The position numbers were made by a program, and so were the translations under genes. The notes under the pieces were generated by a model. It saw only the letters and a list, made by a program, of their open reading frames with translations, did no database searches and was not told the DNA's origin. Positions 18,050-25,189 of a stretch of 64,000 nucleotides of DNA are shown piece after piece. This DNA comes from Pedobacter soli. GTDB taxonomy: Bacteria > Bacteroidota > Bacteroidia > Sphingobacteriales > Sphingobacteriaceae. Each line of letters opens with the position of its first letter. The stretch's first letter is position 1. The stretch spans positions 248,001 through 312,000 of the forward strand of contig NZ_FMZH01000007.1 of the NCBI RefSeq assembly GCF_900101435.1, in the 5' to 3' direction.

Positions 18050-18400
18050 CTCTTAGCTATAACAAAATCTCGCGAACGTTACCTCTTATAATATTTTCTT
18101 AGTGATATTTGTCAACATTGTGAGTTGGCTTTTTGTGTCGCTATAACTATATTTTTCCCCTTTCAAGTCCCATTTAACTGTTTTTATCTGCTTTTGCCTA
18201 GTGATCTAGACTGTCATGCATTCATCACATTCATTTTGTTCATTGTTTTTGTTTTTCGTTTTTTTATAATTTTGTAATATTAATCTTACGGTTATTTTCA
18301 CTTTTTGATTTTTAATGGTGCCGATTTCTGTTAAGGCTGTGAAGATATTACAATAAAAATGTGATGGGAGCCTAAGGTAGCGCCCGGAAACCAAACAAAA
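18050..18400. other. 351-base intergenic region with promoter and structured leader
   Basis: AT-rich region between paralogs 2 and 3. It holds the TAATTTTG promoter core at 18267-18274 and, just before the next start codon, a GC-rich island with a possible hairpin (GGGAGC at about 18365-18370 with GCGCCC at about 18380-18385, one mismatch). No convincing gene was found on either strand, and no known riboswitch was recognised. Confidence 0.5.
18267..18274 (+). promoter_or_regulatory. Promoter core for small secreted protein paralog 3
   Basis: TAATTTTG matches TAnnTTTG exactly. TTG triplets lie 15 and 21 bases upstream. The predicted leader to the ATG at 18401 is about 120 bases, much longer than for the other three genes. 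Confidence 0.45.
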
Positions 18401-18832
18401 ATGCTAAAGCATCTATCCCTAACTGTCTTGTCAACAGTTTTATTTTTTTCTTGTTCATTCGCAGCTACGGGTTGCAGAACCGGCGATTTTATTTATACGG
18501 TTCAAAACGGAACCTATCTTAACGGCTCCGTACTCATACCTAAATTTACTGCAACAGATCGTATAGCCAAAAGAAATTGGGCGCAGGACCCTGTTTGTGG
18601 AATTGACAGGAATACTGCGGATGCTTACCCAAAAATTGTTTCTCCATCCAATCCCAACGGTCAATGTACCTCAGATACTAATACTGGCGATATTGGTACT
18701 TTGGTAAATTATAATCCTTCCGACAGTACGTGTGTAACGTTGCCTTTAGATGACTATACACCATATTGTGTAGCGGTCGTTGGTGTATTCAGTTTGCTGT
18801 TTATCCGTAACAGATGCCACCTTGTTTTTTAA
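18401..18832 (+). CDS. Small secreted protein with LDD-type C-terminal signal (divergent paralog 3)
   Basis: 143 aa. Signal peptide MLKHLSLTVLSTVLFFSCSFA is followed by ATGC, as in the neighbours, and the C-terminus has CVTLPLDDY, a hydrophobic helix (CVAVVGVFSLLFI) and RNR. The middle is different: it lacks the YCxWTP block and the CxxC, and is rich in Asn, Asp, Ser and Thr. So the targeting ends are shared while the body has diverged, which supports the idea that the C-terminal element is a modular sorting signal. It sits in the same orientation between paralogs 2 and 4. Function unknown. Confidence 0.75.
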   Translation: MLKHLSLTVLSTVLFFSCSFAATGCRTGDFIYTVQNGTYLNGSVLIPKFTATDRIAKRNWAQDPVCGIDRNTADAYPKIVSPSNPNGQCTSDTNTGDIGTLVNYNPSDSTCVTLPLDDYTPYCVAVVGVFSLLFIRNRCHLVF

Positions 18833-18938
18833 GCTATATTGTGTAAATCTGGTTTTTGTTCATTTTAGAGCTATTGGTTGTAAACTAATTGTTTAGCTAT
18901 TGAACAAAACGAACACATAATTGAGCTGATAAAGGGGC

Positions 18939-18946
18939 TAACTTTG
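18939..18946 (+). promoter_or_regulatory. Promoter core for small secreted protein paralog 4
   Basis: TAACTTTG matches TAnnTTTG; a TTG lies at 18921-18923, slightly close (15-base spacer). The start codon is 23 bases downstream. Confidence 0.45.
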
Positions 18947-18969
18947 TGTATTACTACTTTTAGGAATGC

Positions 18970-19377
18970 ATGAAACGTTTTTGTCTTACCCTTTTTGCTG
19001 CTTTAATTTCTATTATTGCCTTGGCACAGGGGACAGCTACAGGATGTTTAATTCCATATAGTAATAGGGTGTATACTTCTAACGCATTAGAGGTTTTAGG
19101 CACATCACAATTATATAATAATTCACCATTTACATCTTTATCTAGTAATTATTGTAGTTGGACGCCCGGTACAACTGCATCTTCCTGTGTAATCTGCGAT
19201 GGCACGCTAGGTGTCGATGTTTTGGGTATTAAAATATGTTTATTTGGGACATTTAGGTATGGTTATCAAGGCACATTTACCATGGTAGAATGCAACCTCG
19301 ACGATCATTCCTGGCTTTTCGGTGCTGCGGCAGGTTTATTCGGTATCCTCATCATCAGAAAAAGGAATAAACCCTGA
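18970..19377 (+). CDS. Small secreted six-cysteine protein with LDD-type C-terminal signal (paralog 4)
   Basis: 135 aa. Signal peptide MKRFCLTLFAALISIIALA is followed by QGTATGCLIPYSNRVYTS, nearly the same as paralog 1. It keeps SSNYCSWTP, a CxxC (SSCVIC), GTFTM, ECNLDDH, a hydrophobic helix (SWLFGAAAGLFGILII) and RKRNK. Six cysteines match those of paralogs 1 and 2 in order. The C-terminal Gly/Ala-rich helix with a flush basic tail is the clearest sorting-signal shape of the four. A glycosyltransferase gene follows about 100 bases later on the same strand. Function unknown. Confidence 0.8.
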   Translation: MKRFCLTLFAALISIIALAQGTATGCLIPYSNRVYTSNALEVLGTSQLYNNSPFTSLSSNYCSWTPGTTASSCVICDGTLGVDVLGIKICLFGTFRYGYQGTFTMVECNLDDHSWLFGAAAGLFGILIIRKRNKP

Positions 19378-19481
19378 ACTGCTTTCTTTACATTATCTCT
19401 TCTGTGTATCCTTACTTAATTTTATATTTACCCGGGCTTCAGCTTTAACATCTATACAAGTTGATGACTGATTGGTTAATT

Positions 19482-20222
19482 ATGAAAATATCCCTCATCA
19501 CTGTTGTTTATAATGGCGAAGCTTTTCTGCAGGAATGTTTTAATTCTGTTAAGTCTCAAACTTACCCGGATGTAGAATATTTAGTAATTGATGGCGGATC
19601 GAAAGATAATACGCTTCGCATAATAGCCGAAAATCAGGCACACATCGATTATTTTATTTCCGAAGCTGATCAGGGACTTTATGATGCCATAAATAAAGGG
19701 ATCGAAAAAGCTACCGGCGATATTATTGGTATTTTAAATGCTGATGATATGTTTTCGGGGCCCGATGTATTGGCAGCAGTAGCTGAGACTTTTAAAAACC
19801 AACCAGAAATAGGTGGTTTATATGGCGATTTGCATTATATACATCCAGCTACTGGCAGAATCGTGAGAAAATGGAAATCCCGAAACGCAAGTTTTAAAGA
19901 TTTGGAAAATGGGTGGATGCCTGCTCACCCGACGCTTTACTTAAAGAAATCATTATTCTCAAAATACGGATGTTACGCACTTGATTTGGGTACTACTGCA
20001 GATTACGATTTAATGCTGAGGTTCCTTTACACTCATCAAACTAAAACGGCTTATCTACCCATGCTTATGGTTAATATGCGTGTGGGGGGAGTGAGTAATA
20101 AATCGCTGCATAGCCGCTGGCTAGCTTTTGTAAATGATTATAAGTCACTTAAGAGGAATAAAATGCCGCATCCATTCCGGGTATTGGTAAAGAAAAAACT
20201 AAGCAAGTTAAAGCAGTTCTAA
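19482..20222 (+). CDS. Glycosyltransferase family 2 (WcaE-like)
   Basis: About 246 aa from the ATG at 19482 (MKISLITVVYNGEAFL); an ATG at 19464 and a TTG at 19461 are in frame but would put non-conserved residues before the first beta strand. Motifs: DVEYLVIDGGSKDNT, SEADQGLYDAINKGI and ILNADDMF (DxD-type metal site), then WMPAHPTLYLKK and TTADYDLMLRF. This arrangement is that of WcaE-like colanic-acid transferases. It acts in the cytoplasm on lipid-linked glycan. Its place between the small secreted proteins and the WecA-like enzyme ties the plus-strand group to the polysaccharide locus. Confidence 0.88.
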   Translation: MKISLITVVYNGEAFLQECFNSVKSQTYPDVEYLVIDGGSKDNTLRIIAENQAHIDYFISEADQGLYDAINKGIEKATGDIIGILNADDMFSGPDVLAAVAETFKNQPEIGGLYGDLHYIHPATGRIVRKWKSRNASFKDLENGWMPAHPTLYLKKSLFSKYGCYALDLGTTADYDLMLRFLYTHQTKTAYLPMLMVNMRVGGVSNKSLHSRWLAFVNDYKSLKRNKMPHPFRVLVKKKLSKLKQF

Positions 20223-20328
20223 GCTTAAATGGATTTGAATCTGATCATGTCTTTTCTTCAGGATACTTGATCTATGTCATGTTAATAGCTTGTTACTAAT
20301 GTAGTTCATTCTGCAAATTTTCCTACAT

Positions 20329-21432
20329 TTGAACATAAATCATCCCGTTTTGTTCAAAGATATACTGCACTCGAATCCCGCCTATTTTTACGGTGCCATA
20401 TTTATTTTGGCATTTTCAGCTGTAATTTTAAGTGTGCCAAGTGTGATTTATACTTCGTTGAAATATGGCCTTTTCGATAAAAATGACCTTTACCGTAAAA
20501 CCCATAAACACGACATTTCACGCCTGGGAGGACTGGCCATAGTGGCGAGCTTTACCATTAGCATTTTACTTTTTTCGTCAATTATTAATTTTAGGGAAGC
20601 CAATTTTGTTATTGCATCCTGCATCATTCTTGCTGCACTGGGATTGAAAGACGATGTATATGGTACCAATACCAGTACCAAGTTTATTTTGCAGATTGTA
20701 GTTGCTTTTATTCTTGTATTCTTCGGCTCGTTCAGGCTATCTAGTTTGTACGGCGTACTCAATATTGGAGATATGCCTATGATCTGGGGAAGCCTGTTCT
20801 CGATTGCCCTGATTATCTTTTTAAACAATGCCTTTAATTTAATAGATGGCATTGATGGATTAGCAGGTGGGATTGGGATATTTACAAGTATGGTTTTTGG
20901 TGTTTTGTTCGCCAGTATGGGGCAGATTCCTTATGCCTTTATTGCTTTTGCACTGGCAGGTGCTATTGCTGGTTTTTTAAAATATAACTGGTTTCCGGCT
21001 AAGATTTTTATGGGGGATACCGGTGCCCTGATTATCGGGCTCATTTCTGCAGCACTGGCAATTAAATTTATAGAGCTTAATAAATTTACCGGTAGCAACC
21101 AGCCGGCCTTTTATTCGGCGCCTGCTATTGCTGTAGCGATATTAATTGTGCCCATCTTCGATTCGTTAAGAGTGTTTTGCATCCGGATTTTAAATGGAAC
21201 TTCGCCCTTTAAAGGAGACCGTAACCACATTCACCACCGCTTAGAATTGCTCGGATTGAAGCCAAACCAGATTGTACTTGCTTCTCTGATGCTTAATGCG
21301 GTTATTCTGCTTGCCACTATCTCATTGCAGCGACTGGGGAATTTTGTGTTGATTTTCTTCATTATAGCGATCTGCGCGACATTTAACGGGGTGCTCACCT
21401 TGAGTTTATATAAAAAATCGACAAAACAATAG
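20329..21432 (+). CDS. WecA/TagO-like undecaprenyl-phosphate sugar-1-phosphate transferase
   Basis: About 367 aa, polytopic (around ten hydrophobic segments), PNPT family. Catalytic blocks: RLGGLAI, GLKDDVYG (the DD pair), NAFNLIDGIDGLAGG, NWFPAKIFMGDTGA and the cytoplasmic loop GDRNHIHHRLELLG, whose HIHHR motif separates WecA-type enzymes from MraY. It would start the glycan by moving HexNAc-1-phosphate (GlcNAc-1-P in WecA) to undecaprenyl phosphate. There is no in-frame ATG near the 5' end; the candidate starts are TTG at 20329 or TTG at 20350. A TACATTTG promoter-like octamer covers 20324-20331, so the later start deserves attention. Confidence 0.87.
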   Translation: MNINHPVLFKDILHSNPAYFYGAIFILAFSAVILSVPSVIYTSLKYGLFDKNDLYRKTHKHDISRLGGLAIVASFTISILLFSSIINFREANFVIASCIILAALGLKDDVYGTNTSTKFILQIVVAFILVFFGSFRLSSLYGVLNIGDMPMIWGSLFSIALIIFLNNAFNLIDGIDGLAGGIGIFTSMVFGVLFASMGQIPYAFIAFALAGAIAGFLKYNWFPAKIFMGDTGALIIGLISAALAIKFIELNKFTGSNQPAFYSAPAIAVAILIVPIFDSLRVFCIRILNGTSPFKGDRNHIHHRLELLGLKPNQIVLASLMLNAVILLATISLQRLGNFVLIFFIIAICATFNGVLTLSLYKKSTKQ

Positions 21433-21513
21433 CTGTCCAGGGGACTGAAAACGCTGTTTGATCACCCCATTTCCATCTTATCATATCATCCTGTTCAATT
21501 CATAAATTAATAC

Positions 21514-21521
21514 TAATTTTG
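21514..21521 (+). promoter_or_regulatory. Promoter core of gap
   Basis: TAATTTTG, an exact TAnnTTTG match, 20 bases before the gap start codon. No clear -33 TTG at the expected distance. Confidence 0.4.
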
Positions 21522-21540
21522 CGCTCTAATTTTTAATAAC

Positions 21541-22536
21541 ATGAGGCTGGCAATAAATGGTTTTGGTAGAATAGGAAGAACATTTTTACGCTTGGCATTA
21601 GCTGAGGGTTTTGAAGTGGTAGCGGTTAATGATTTGGCAGATGCCAAAACAATGGCACACCTGTTCAAATACGATACCGTTCATGGGGTTTTTGCTGGTA
21701 ATGTTTCTGCCAAGCCCGATGCTTTAGTAATCGATAACCTTTCTATTCCGGTTTTTGCCATTAAGGAAGCTGATGAATTACCATGGTCGGCATTGAGGGT
21801 TGATTTGGTTATTGATTGTACTGGTAGGAATTTAACCCGCGCATCAGCCGAAAAACACATTGCCTCGGGTGCCAAACAAGTATTAATTTCTGCCCCTGCA
21901 GCTGATGATATTCCGATGGTTGTACTGGGTGTTAACGATGATCAGATTGATTTAAGCAGTTCTGTACTCTCTAACGCAAGTTGTACTACCAATAACATTG
22001 CACCCATGATTAAGATTTTGAACGATAACTGGGGAGTAGAAGAGGGTTATATCACCACAATACACTCGATGACAGGTGATCAGAACCTGCACGATGCGAA
22101 CCATAAAGATTTAAGAAGGGCCAGAGCTGCCTCATCTTCAATTATCCCGACAACAACTGGTGCGGCTAAGGCCATTACCCATATTTTTCCCGAACTCGAT
22201 GGCCGTTTGGGAGGGGCTGGAATCAGGGTGCCGGTCTTAAACGGATCACTTACCGATTTTACCTGCCTTTTAAAGAAAAAGACAACCATTAAGGAAATTA
22301 ATACTGCTTTTAAAAAAGCTGCAGAAAATGAGCTTAAAGGGCTGGTACAATATACCGAAGATCCAATTGTTTCAATTGATATTATCGATAACCCTCACTC
22401 ATGCGTATTCGACTCGCTACTTACCTCCATTGTAGGAGATATGGTTAAAGTGGTTGGCTGGTATGATAACGAATATGGTTATAGCAGCCGTTTGATTGAT
22501 GTAGTAAAGAAAATAGATCTTTTGCCAAAAGCCTAA
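21541..22536 (+). CDS. gap: Type I glyceraldehyde-3-phosphate dehydrogenase
   Basis: 331 aa, normal family length. The Rossmann start INGFGRIGR binds NAD(P); the active-site strand SNASCTTN places the catalytic cysteine at residue 148, with the partner histidine in TTIHSMTGDQ. ARAASSSIIPTTTGAAKA and the C-terminal VGWYDNEYGYSSR are diagnostic. It interconverts glyceraldehyde 3-phosphate and 1,3-bisphosphoglycerate. The pgk gene for the next step lies about 2.6 kb downstream but is separated by other genes. Bacteroidota often carry a second gap copy, so this one may be either the glycolytic or an accessory isoform; the ND pair after the second beta strand does not settle cofactor preference. 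Confidence 0.96.
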   Translation: MRLAINGFGRIGRTFLRLALAEGFEVVAVNDLADAKTMAHLFKYDTVHGVFAGNVSAKPDALVIDNLSIPVFAIKEADELPWSALRVDLVIDCTGRNLTRASAEKHIASGAKQVLISAPAADDIPMVVLGVNDDQIDLSSSVLSNASCTTNNIAPMIKILNDNWGVEEGYITTIHSMTGDQNLHDANHKDLRRARAASSSIIPTTTGAAKAITHIFPELDGRLGGAGIRVPVLNGSLTDFTCLLKKKTTIKEINTAFKKAAENELKGLVQYTEDPIVSIDIIDNPHSCVFDSLLTSIVGDMVKVVGWYDNEYGYSSRLIDVVKKIDLLPKA

Positions 22537-22607
22537 ACAATTGTAAAACACGGCTAAATATAGCTGAGACATCCTGCAACTCAATACACTAATTTTGGCT
22601 GATTTGC

Positions 22608-22994
22608 TTAATCCGTAGATTTTAGCGCCCAGTATACCAGTACCGGCTGAAAAAACAGGCGCAAAAACCTTTTGGTATCCGTATTCAGGCCGAAGGCACT
22701 TCTTTTATGGGTGTATTGCGAAATATTTCCGGGAAAAACAGCGATAAACATGCTTGCTGCAATTTTACCAACCAACTTTTCATATTTTTTTGGTGCTAGT
22801 AGCAAAGCACTGCCCAATGCAATTTCAACCAGGCCAGAGTAAACCACGGTATCATCTTTTTGGAGTGGTACCCAATCAGGTACTTGCGCCTGGAAAGCTT
22901 TTCGTGCAAAAGTTAAGTGCCCTGTTCCTGCAGCAATTAAGCCTGCGCCCAGTAGTAGTTTGGCAGCCGTTTGGATGTTTTTCGCTTTTATCAT
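22608..22994 (-). CDS. DoxX-like small membrane protein
   Basis: 128 aa from the ATG at 22992-22994. It has four hydrophobic segments (KLLLGAGLIAAGTGHLTF, VYSGLVEIALGSALLLAP, LVGKIAASMFIAVFPGNI and FQPVLVYWALKS) with the GTGHLTF and EIALGSALLL blocks seen in DoxX/DUF4267-like proteins. The family is linked loosely to redox balance; a precise function is not established. It is convergent with gap and divergent from the sulfatase, with no operon partner. Confidence 0.7.
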   Translation of the reverse strand: MIKAKNIQTAAKLLLGAGLIAAGTGHLTFARKAFQAQVPDWVPLQKDDTVVYSGLVEIALGSALLLAPKKYEKLVGKIAASMFIAVFPGNISQYTHKRSAFGLNTDTKRFLRLFFQPVLVYWALKSTD

Positions 22995-23091
22995 ATCACT
23001 TGATTTTATCAACAACTAATGAACAACCGTTATGGGTATGTGTTTTATTTAATAGCATCGCTTCTTTTCTATTCTATCCAATTCATTACAT

Positions 23092-23119
23092 TTTGGTTAA
23101 TTTCAGAAGGCTATATTTG
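23092..23119 (+). promoter_or_regulatory. Promoter of the sulfatase gene
   Basis: TATATTTG at 23112-23119 (TAnnTTTG) with TTTTG at 23091-23095 about 16 bases upstream. The ATG is 30 bases downstream, which supports the 23150 start. Confidence 0.5.
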
Positions 23120-23149
23120 GTTAATCTACTGAAACTAAATACCGAAAAC

Positions 23150-24538
23150 ATGAATAAACTGGCCATAGCCCGCGCCTTGCTGGTACTTTTGAATTTAACA
23201 ATTGGTTTAAATGCAAACGCCCAGAAAAAGATAAACAAAACGAAGGCCCCCAACGTAATTGTTATTTTAACCGACGACATGGGTTTTAGTGATGTAGGCG
23301 CTTTTGGTGGTAAATTTGTACCTACACCCAACATCGATAGGATTGCTGCTAATGGTTTAAAGCTTACCCAGTATTATAGCGCAGCGCCAATCTGCTCCCC
23401 ATCACGTGCAGGCATGCTTACCGGTATGTACCCGGGTAGGTGGAATTTTTGTACCTACCTTGACAATAAAAAACACAATAAAAATGCTGGGCAAGCTGAT
23501 TTTCTGGATCCCAAAGCGCCAAGTATGGCCAGATTTTTTAAGGATGCTGGCTATGCGACAGGACATTTTGGTAAATGGCACCTGGGCGGCGGCAGGGATG
23601 TTAAAGATGCCCCAGGTTTTGAAGCTTATGGCTACGATGCACATGCCAGTACTTACGAAAGTCCTGATCCCGATCCTGCAATTACCGCTACCAACTGGAT
23701 CTGGTCAGATAAAGATAGCATTAAGCGTTACGACCGCACAAAGTATTTTGTAGATAAAACACTTGCTTTTTTTAAGGCGCATCCAAACCAGCCTTGTTTT
23801 GTAAACCTTTGGCCTGATGATGTGCATACACCCTGGGTGCCGAGAAAAGAAACTGAATATACTGGCCAATATCCAATGAATCCTGAAGAAGAAGCCGCTT
23901 TTAAGCTGGTATTGAAAGAATATGATAAACAAATCGGGCGGCTTTTGGATGGGTTGAAAGCACTCGGCATGGATCAGAATACCATTGTCATTTTTACCAG
24001 TGATAACGGTCCGCTGCCGAGTTTCAAAGGAAGCAGGGCAGCAGGCTTGAGGGGATCCAAGCTTTCGCTGTACGAGGGAGGTATTTGTATGCCTTTTCTC
24101 ATTAGCTGGCCCGGGCATATTGCCAAAGGTAAAACCGATAATCTGTCTGTAGTAACGGCTACCGATCTTTTGCCTTCGCTAACAAAAATGGCTGGCATTA
24201 GTTTGCCTAAAAGCTATCATAGCGATGGTGTTGATCGAAGCGCTGTTTTAACAGGCAAGCCATCATCAAGGAATAAGGAAATATTTTGGGAATATGGGCG
24301 GAATGATATTGCTTATAAATATCCCCGGCCAGTCGATAAAAGCCCTAATCTGGCAATCAGAGAAGGAGAATGGAAATTGCTGATGAACAGTAACAACACC
24401 GATATGCAGCTGTATAACATCGTTAAGGATAAAAAGGAGACAACCAATCTTGCTGCAAGTGAGCCTAAGATAGCTGGCGGTTTAAAAGATAAGTTACTGG
24501 CTTGGTGGAAAACCCTTCCAAAATTGGAAGCCAATTAA
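23150..24538 (+). CDS. Secreted sulfatase (arylsulfatase, formylglycine type)
   Basis: 462 aa from the ATG at 23150; the frame is open much further upstream, but that part has no conserved sequence and lies across the promoter. Signal peptide MNKLAIARALLVLLNLTIGLNANA precedes the fold. Metal ligands are in ILTDDMG (Asp42/43), and the modification site CSPSR (Cys82) is converted to formylglycine in the active enzyme. GKWHLGG, HTPW and TSDNGPLPSFKG complete the S1 sulfatase pattern. It would remove sulfate esters from glycans in the periplasm or outside. No maturase (anSME) gene is in the window, so one is needed elsewhere. Substrate unknown. Confidence 0.93.
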   Translation: MNKLAIARALLVLLNLTIGLNANAQKKINKTKAPNVIVILTDDMGFSDVGAFGGKFVPTPNIDRIAANGLKLTQYYSAAPICSPSRAGMLTGMYPGRWNFCTYLDNKKHNKNAGQADFLDPKAPSMARFFKDAGYATGHFGKWHLGGGRDVKDAPGFEAYGYDAHASTYESPDPDPAITATNWIWSDKDSIKRYDRTKYFVDKTLAFFKAHPNQPCFVNLWPDDVHTPWVPRKETEYTGQYPMNPEEEAAFKLVLKEYDKQIGRLLDGLKALGMDQNTIVIFTSDNGPLPSFKGSRAAGLRGSKLSLYEGGICMPFLISWPGHIAKGKTDNLSVVTATDLLPSLTKMAGISLPKSYHSDGVDRSAVLTGKPSSRNKEIFWEYGRNDIAYKYPRPVDKSPNLAIREGEWKLLMNSNNTDMQLYNIVKDKKETTNLAASEPKIAGGLKDKLLAWWKTLPKLEAN

Positions 24539-24672
24539 TGAGCCAGTTATAAATAAGGCGTCCGGTTTTAACCCAATGTTTTGATGTGTTTTCTTTAGGC
24601 TAGTTACTGGATTTACCACGAAAATGTTAAAACTTTATGCTTGATATTATAACCGCGTTTCAATTGCTTTGT

Positions 24673-24680
24673 TAACTTTG
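24673..24680 (+). promoter_or_regulatory. Promoter core upstream of the GNAT-pgk pair
   Basis: TAACTTTG matches TAnnTTTG, 66 bases before the GNAT start. A -33 element is not obvious. Confidence 0.4.
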
Positions 24681-24746
24681 CAAACCTGAGCGGAGCTTCC
24701 ATATTGCAATATATGGTTAGTTCGCGCTAAATTGTTGCTAATAAAT

Positions 24747-25187
24747 ATGGTTAAATTTATTCTTCCCGAAGAAGTTCTGCCTTTAAGAAGCCTCGTTTTA
24801 CGCAATGGCAAACCTTTAAAAGAATGTGTTTTTGAAGGCGATGATGCCTACGATACTTTTCACCTGGGTTTTTGGGCAGACAGGGAAATAAAGTCAATAG
24901 CCACATTTATGCGCAACGATTTCTTCCCCGAAGAAGGTGAAGGTTATCAGTTACGCGGAATGGCCACACATCCCGATGCCGGAGGCAAGGGATATGGCGC
25001 GGCGCTGGTTAACTTTGCTATCGAATACTTAAAAGAATATAAAACCGATTACTTGTGGTGCAATGCACGCTCTACTGCAGCAGCATTTTACAAAAAGATT
25101 GGCTTTACTACCGAATCGCCCGAATTCGATATTCCCGGTATCGGTTTCCACTACGAAATGAAATTAAACTTAAATCAAAATAATTAA
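24747..25187 (+). CDS. GNAT family N-acetyltransferase
   Basis: 146 aa from the ATG at 24747 (MVKFILPEEVLPLRSLVLR); a TTG fifteen bases earlier is less likely. The acetyl-CoA site is YQLRGMATHPDAGGKGYGAALV, followed by YLWCNARSTAAAFYKKIGF, the usual GNAT beta-strand and C-terminal helix. The substrate cannot be predicted. It ends two bases before the pgk start codon, so the two genes share a transcript and probably coupled translation, an arrangement that may only reflect convenience. Confidence 0.87.
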   Translation: MVKFILPEEVLPLRSLVLRNGKPLKECVFEGDDAYDTFHLGFWADREIKSIATFMRNDFFPEEGEGYQLRGMATHPDAGGKGYGAALVNFAIEYLKEYKTDYLWCNARSTAAAFYKKIGFTTESPEFDIPGIGFHYEMKLNLNQNN

Positions 25188-25189
25188 AC

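Noticed and set aside
18206..18394. 62-codon minus-strand frame in the leader of paralog 3
   Set aside because: Lys/Asn-rich product of AT-rich intergenic DNA, overlapping promoter and leader elements; no motif.
18340..18400. Known riboswitch (cyclic di-GMP class) before paralog 3
   Set aside because: Only a short resemblance (GGTAGCG); the conserved core elements are missing.
22754..23149. N-terminal extension of the sulfatase
   Set aside because: Overlaps the DoxX-like gene and the promoter; a standard signal peptide starts at 23150.
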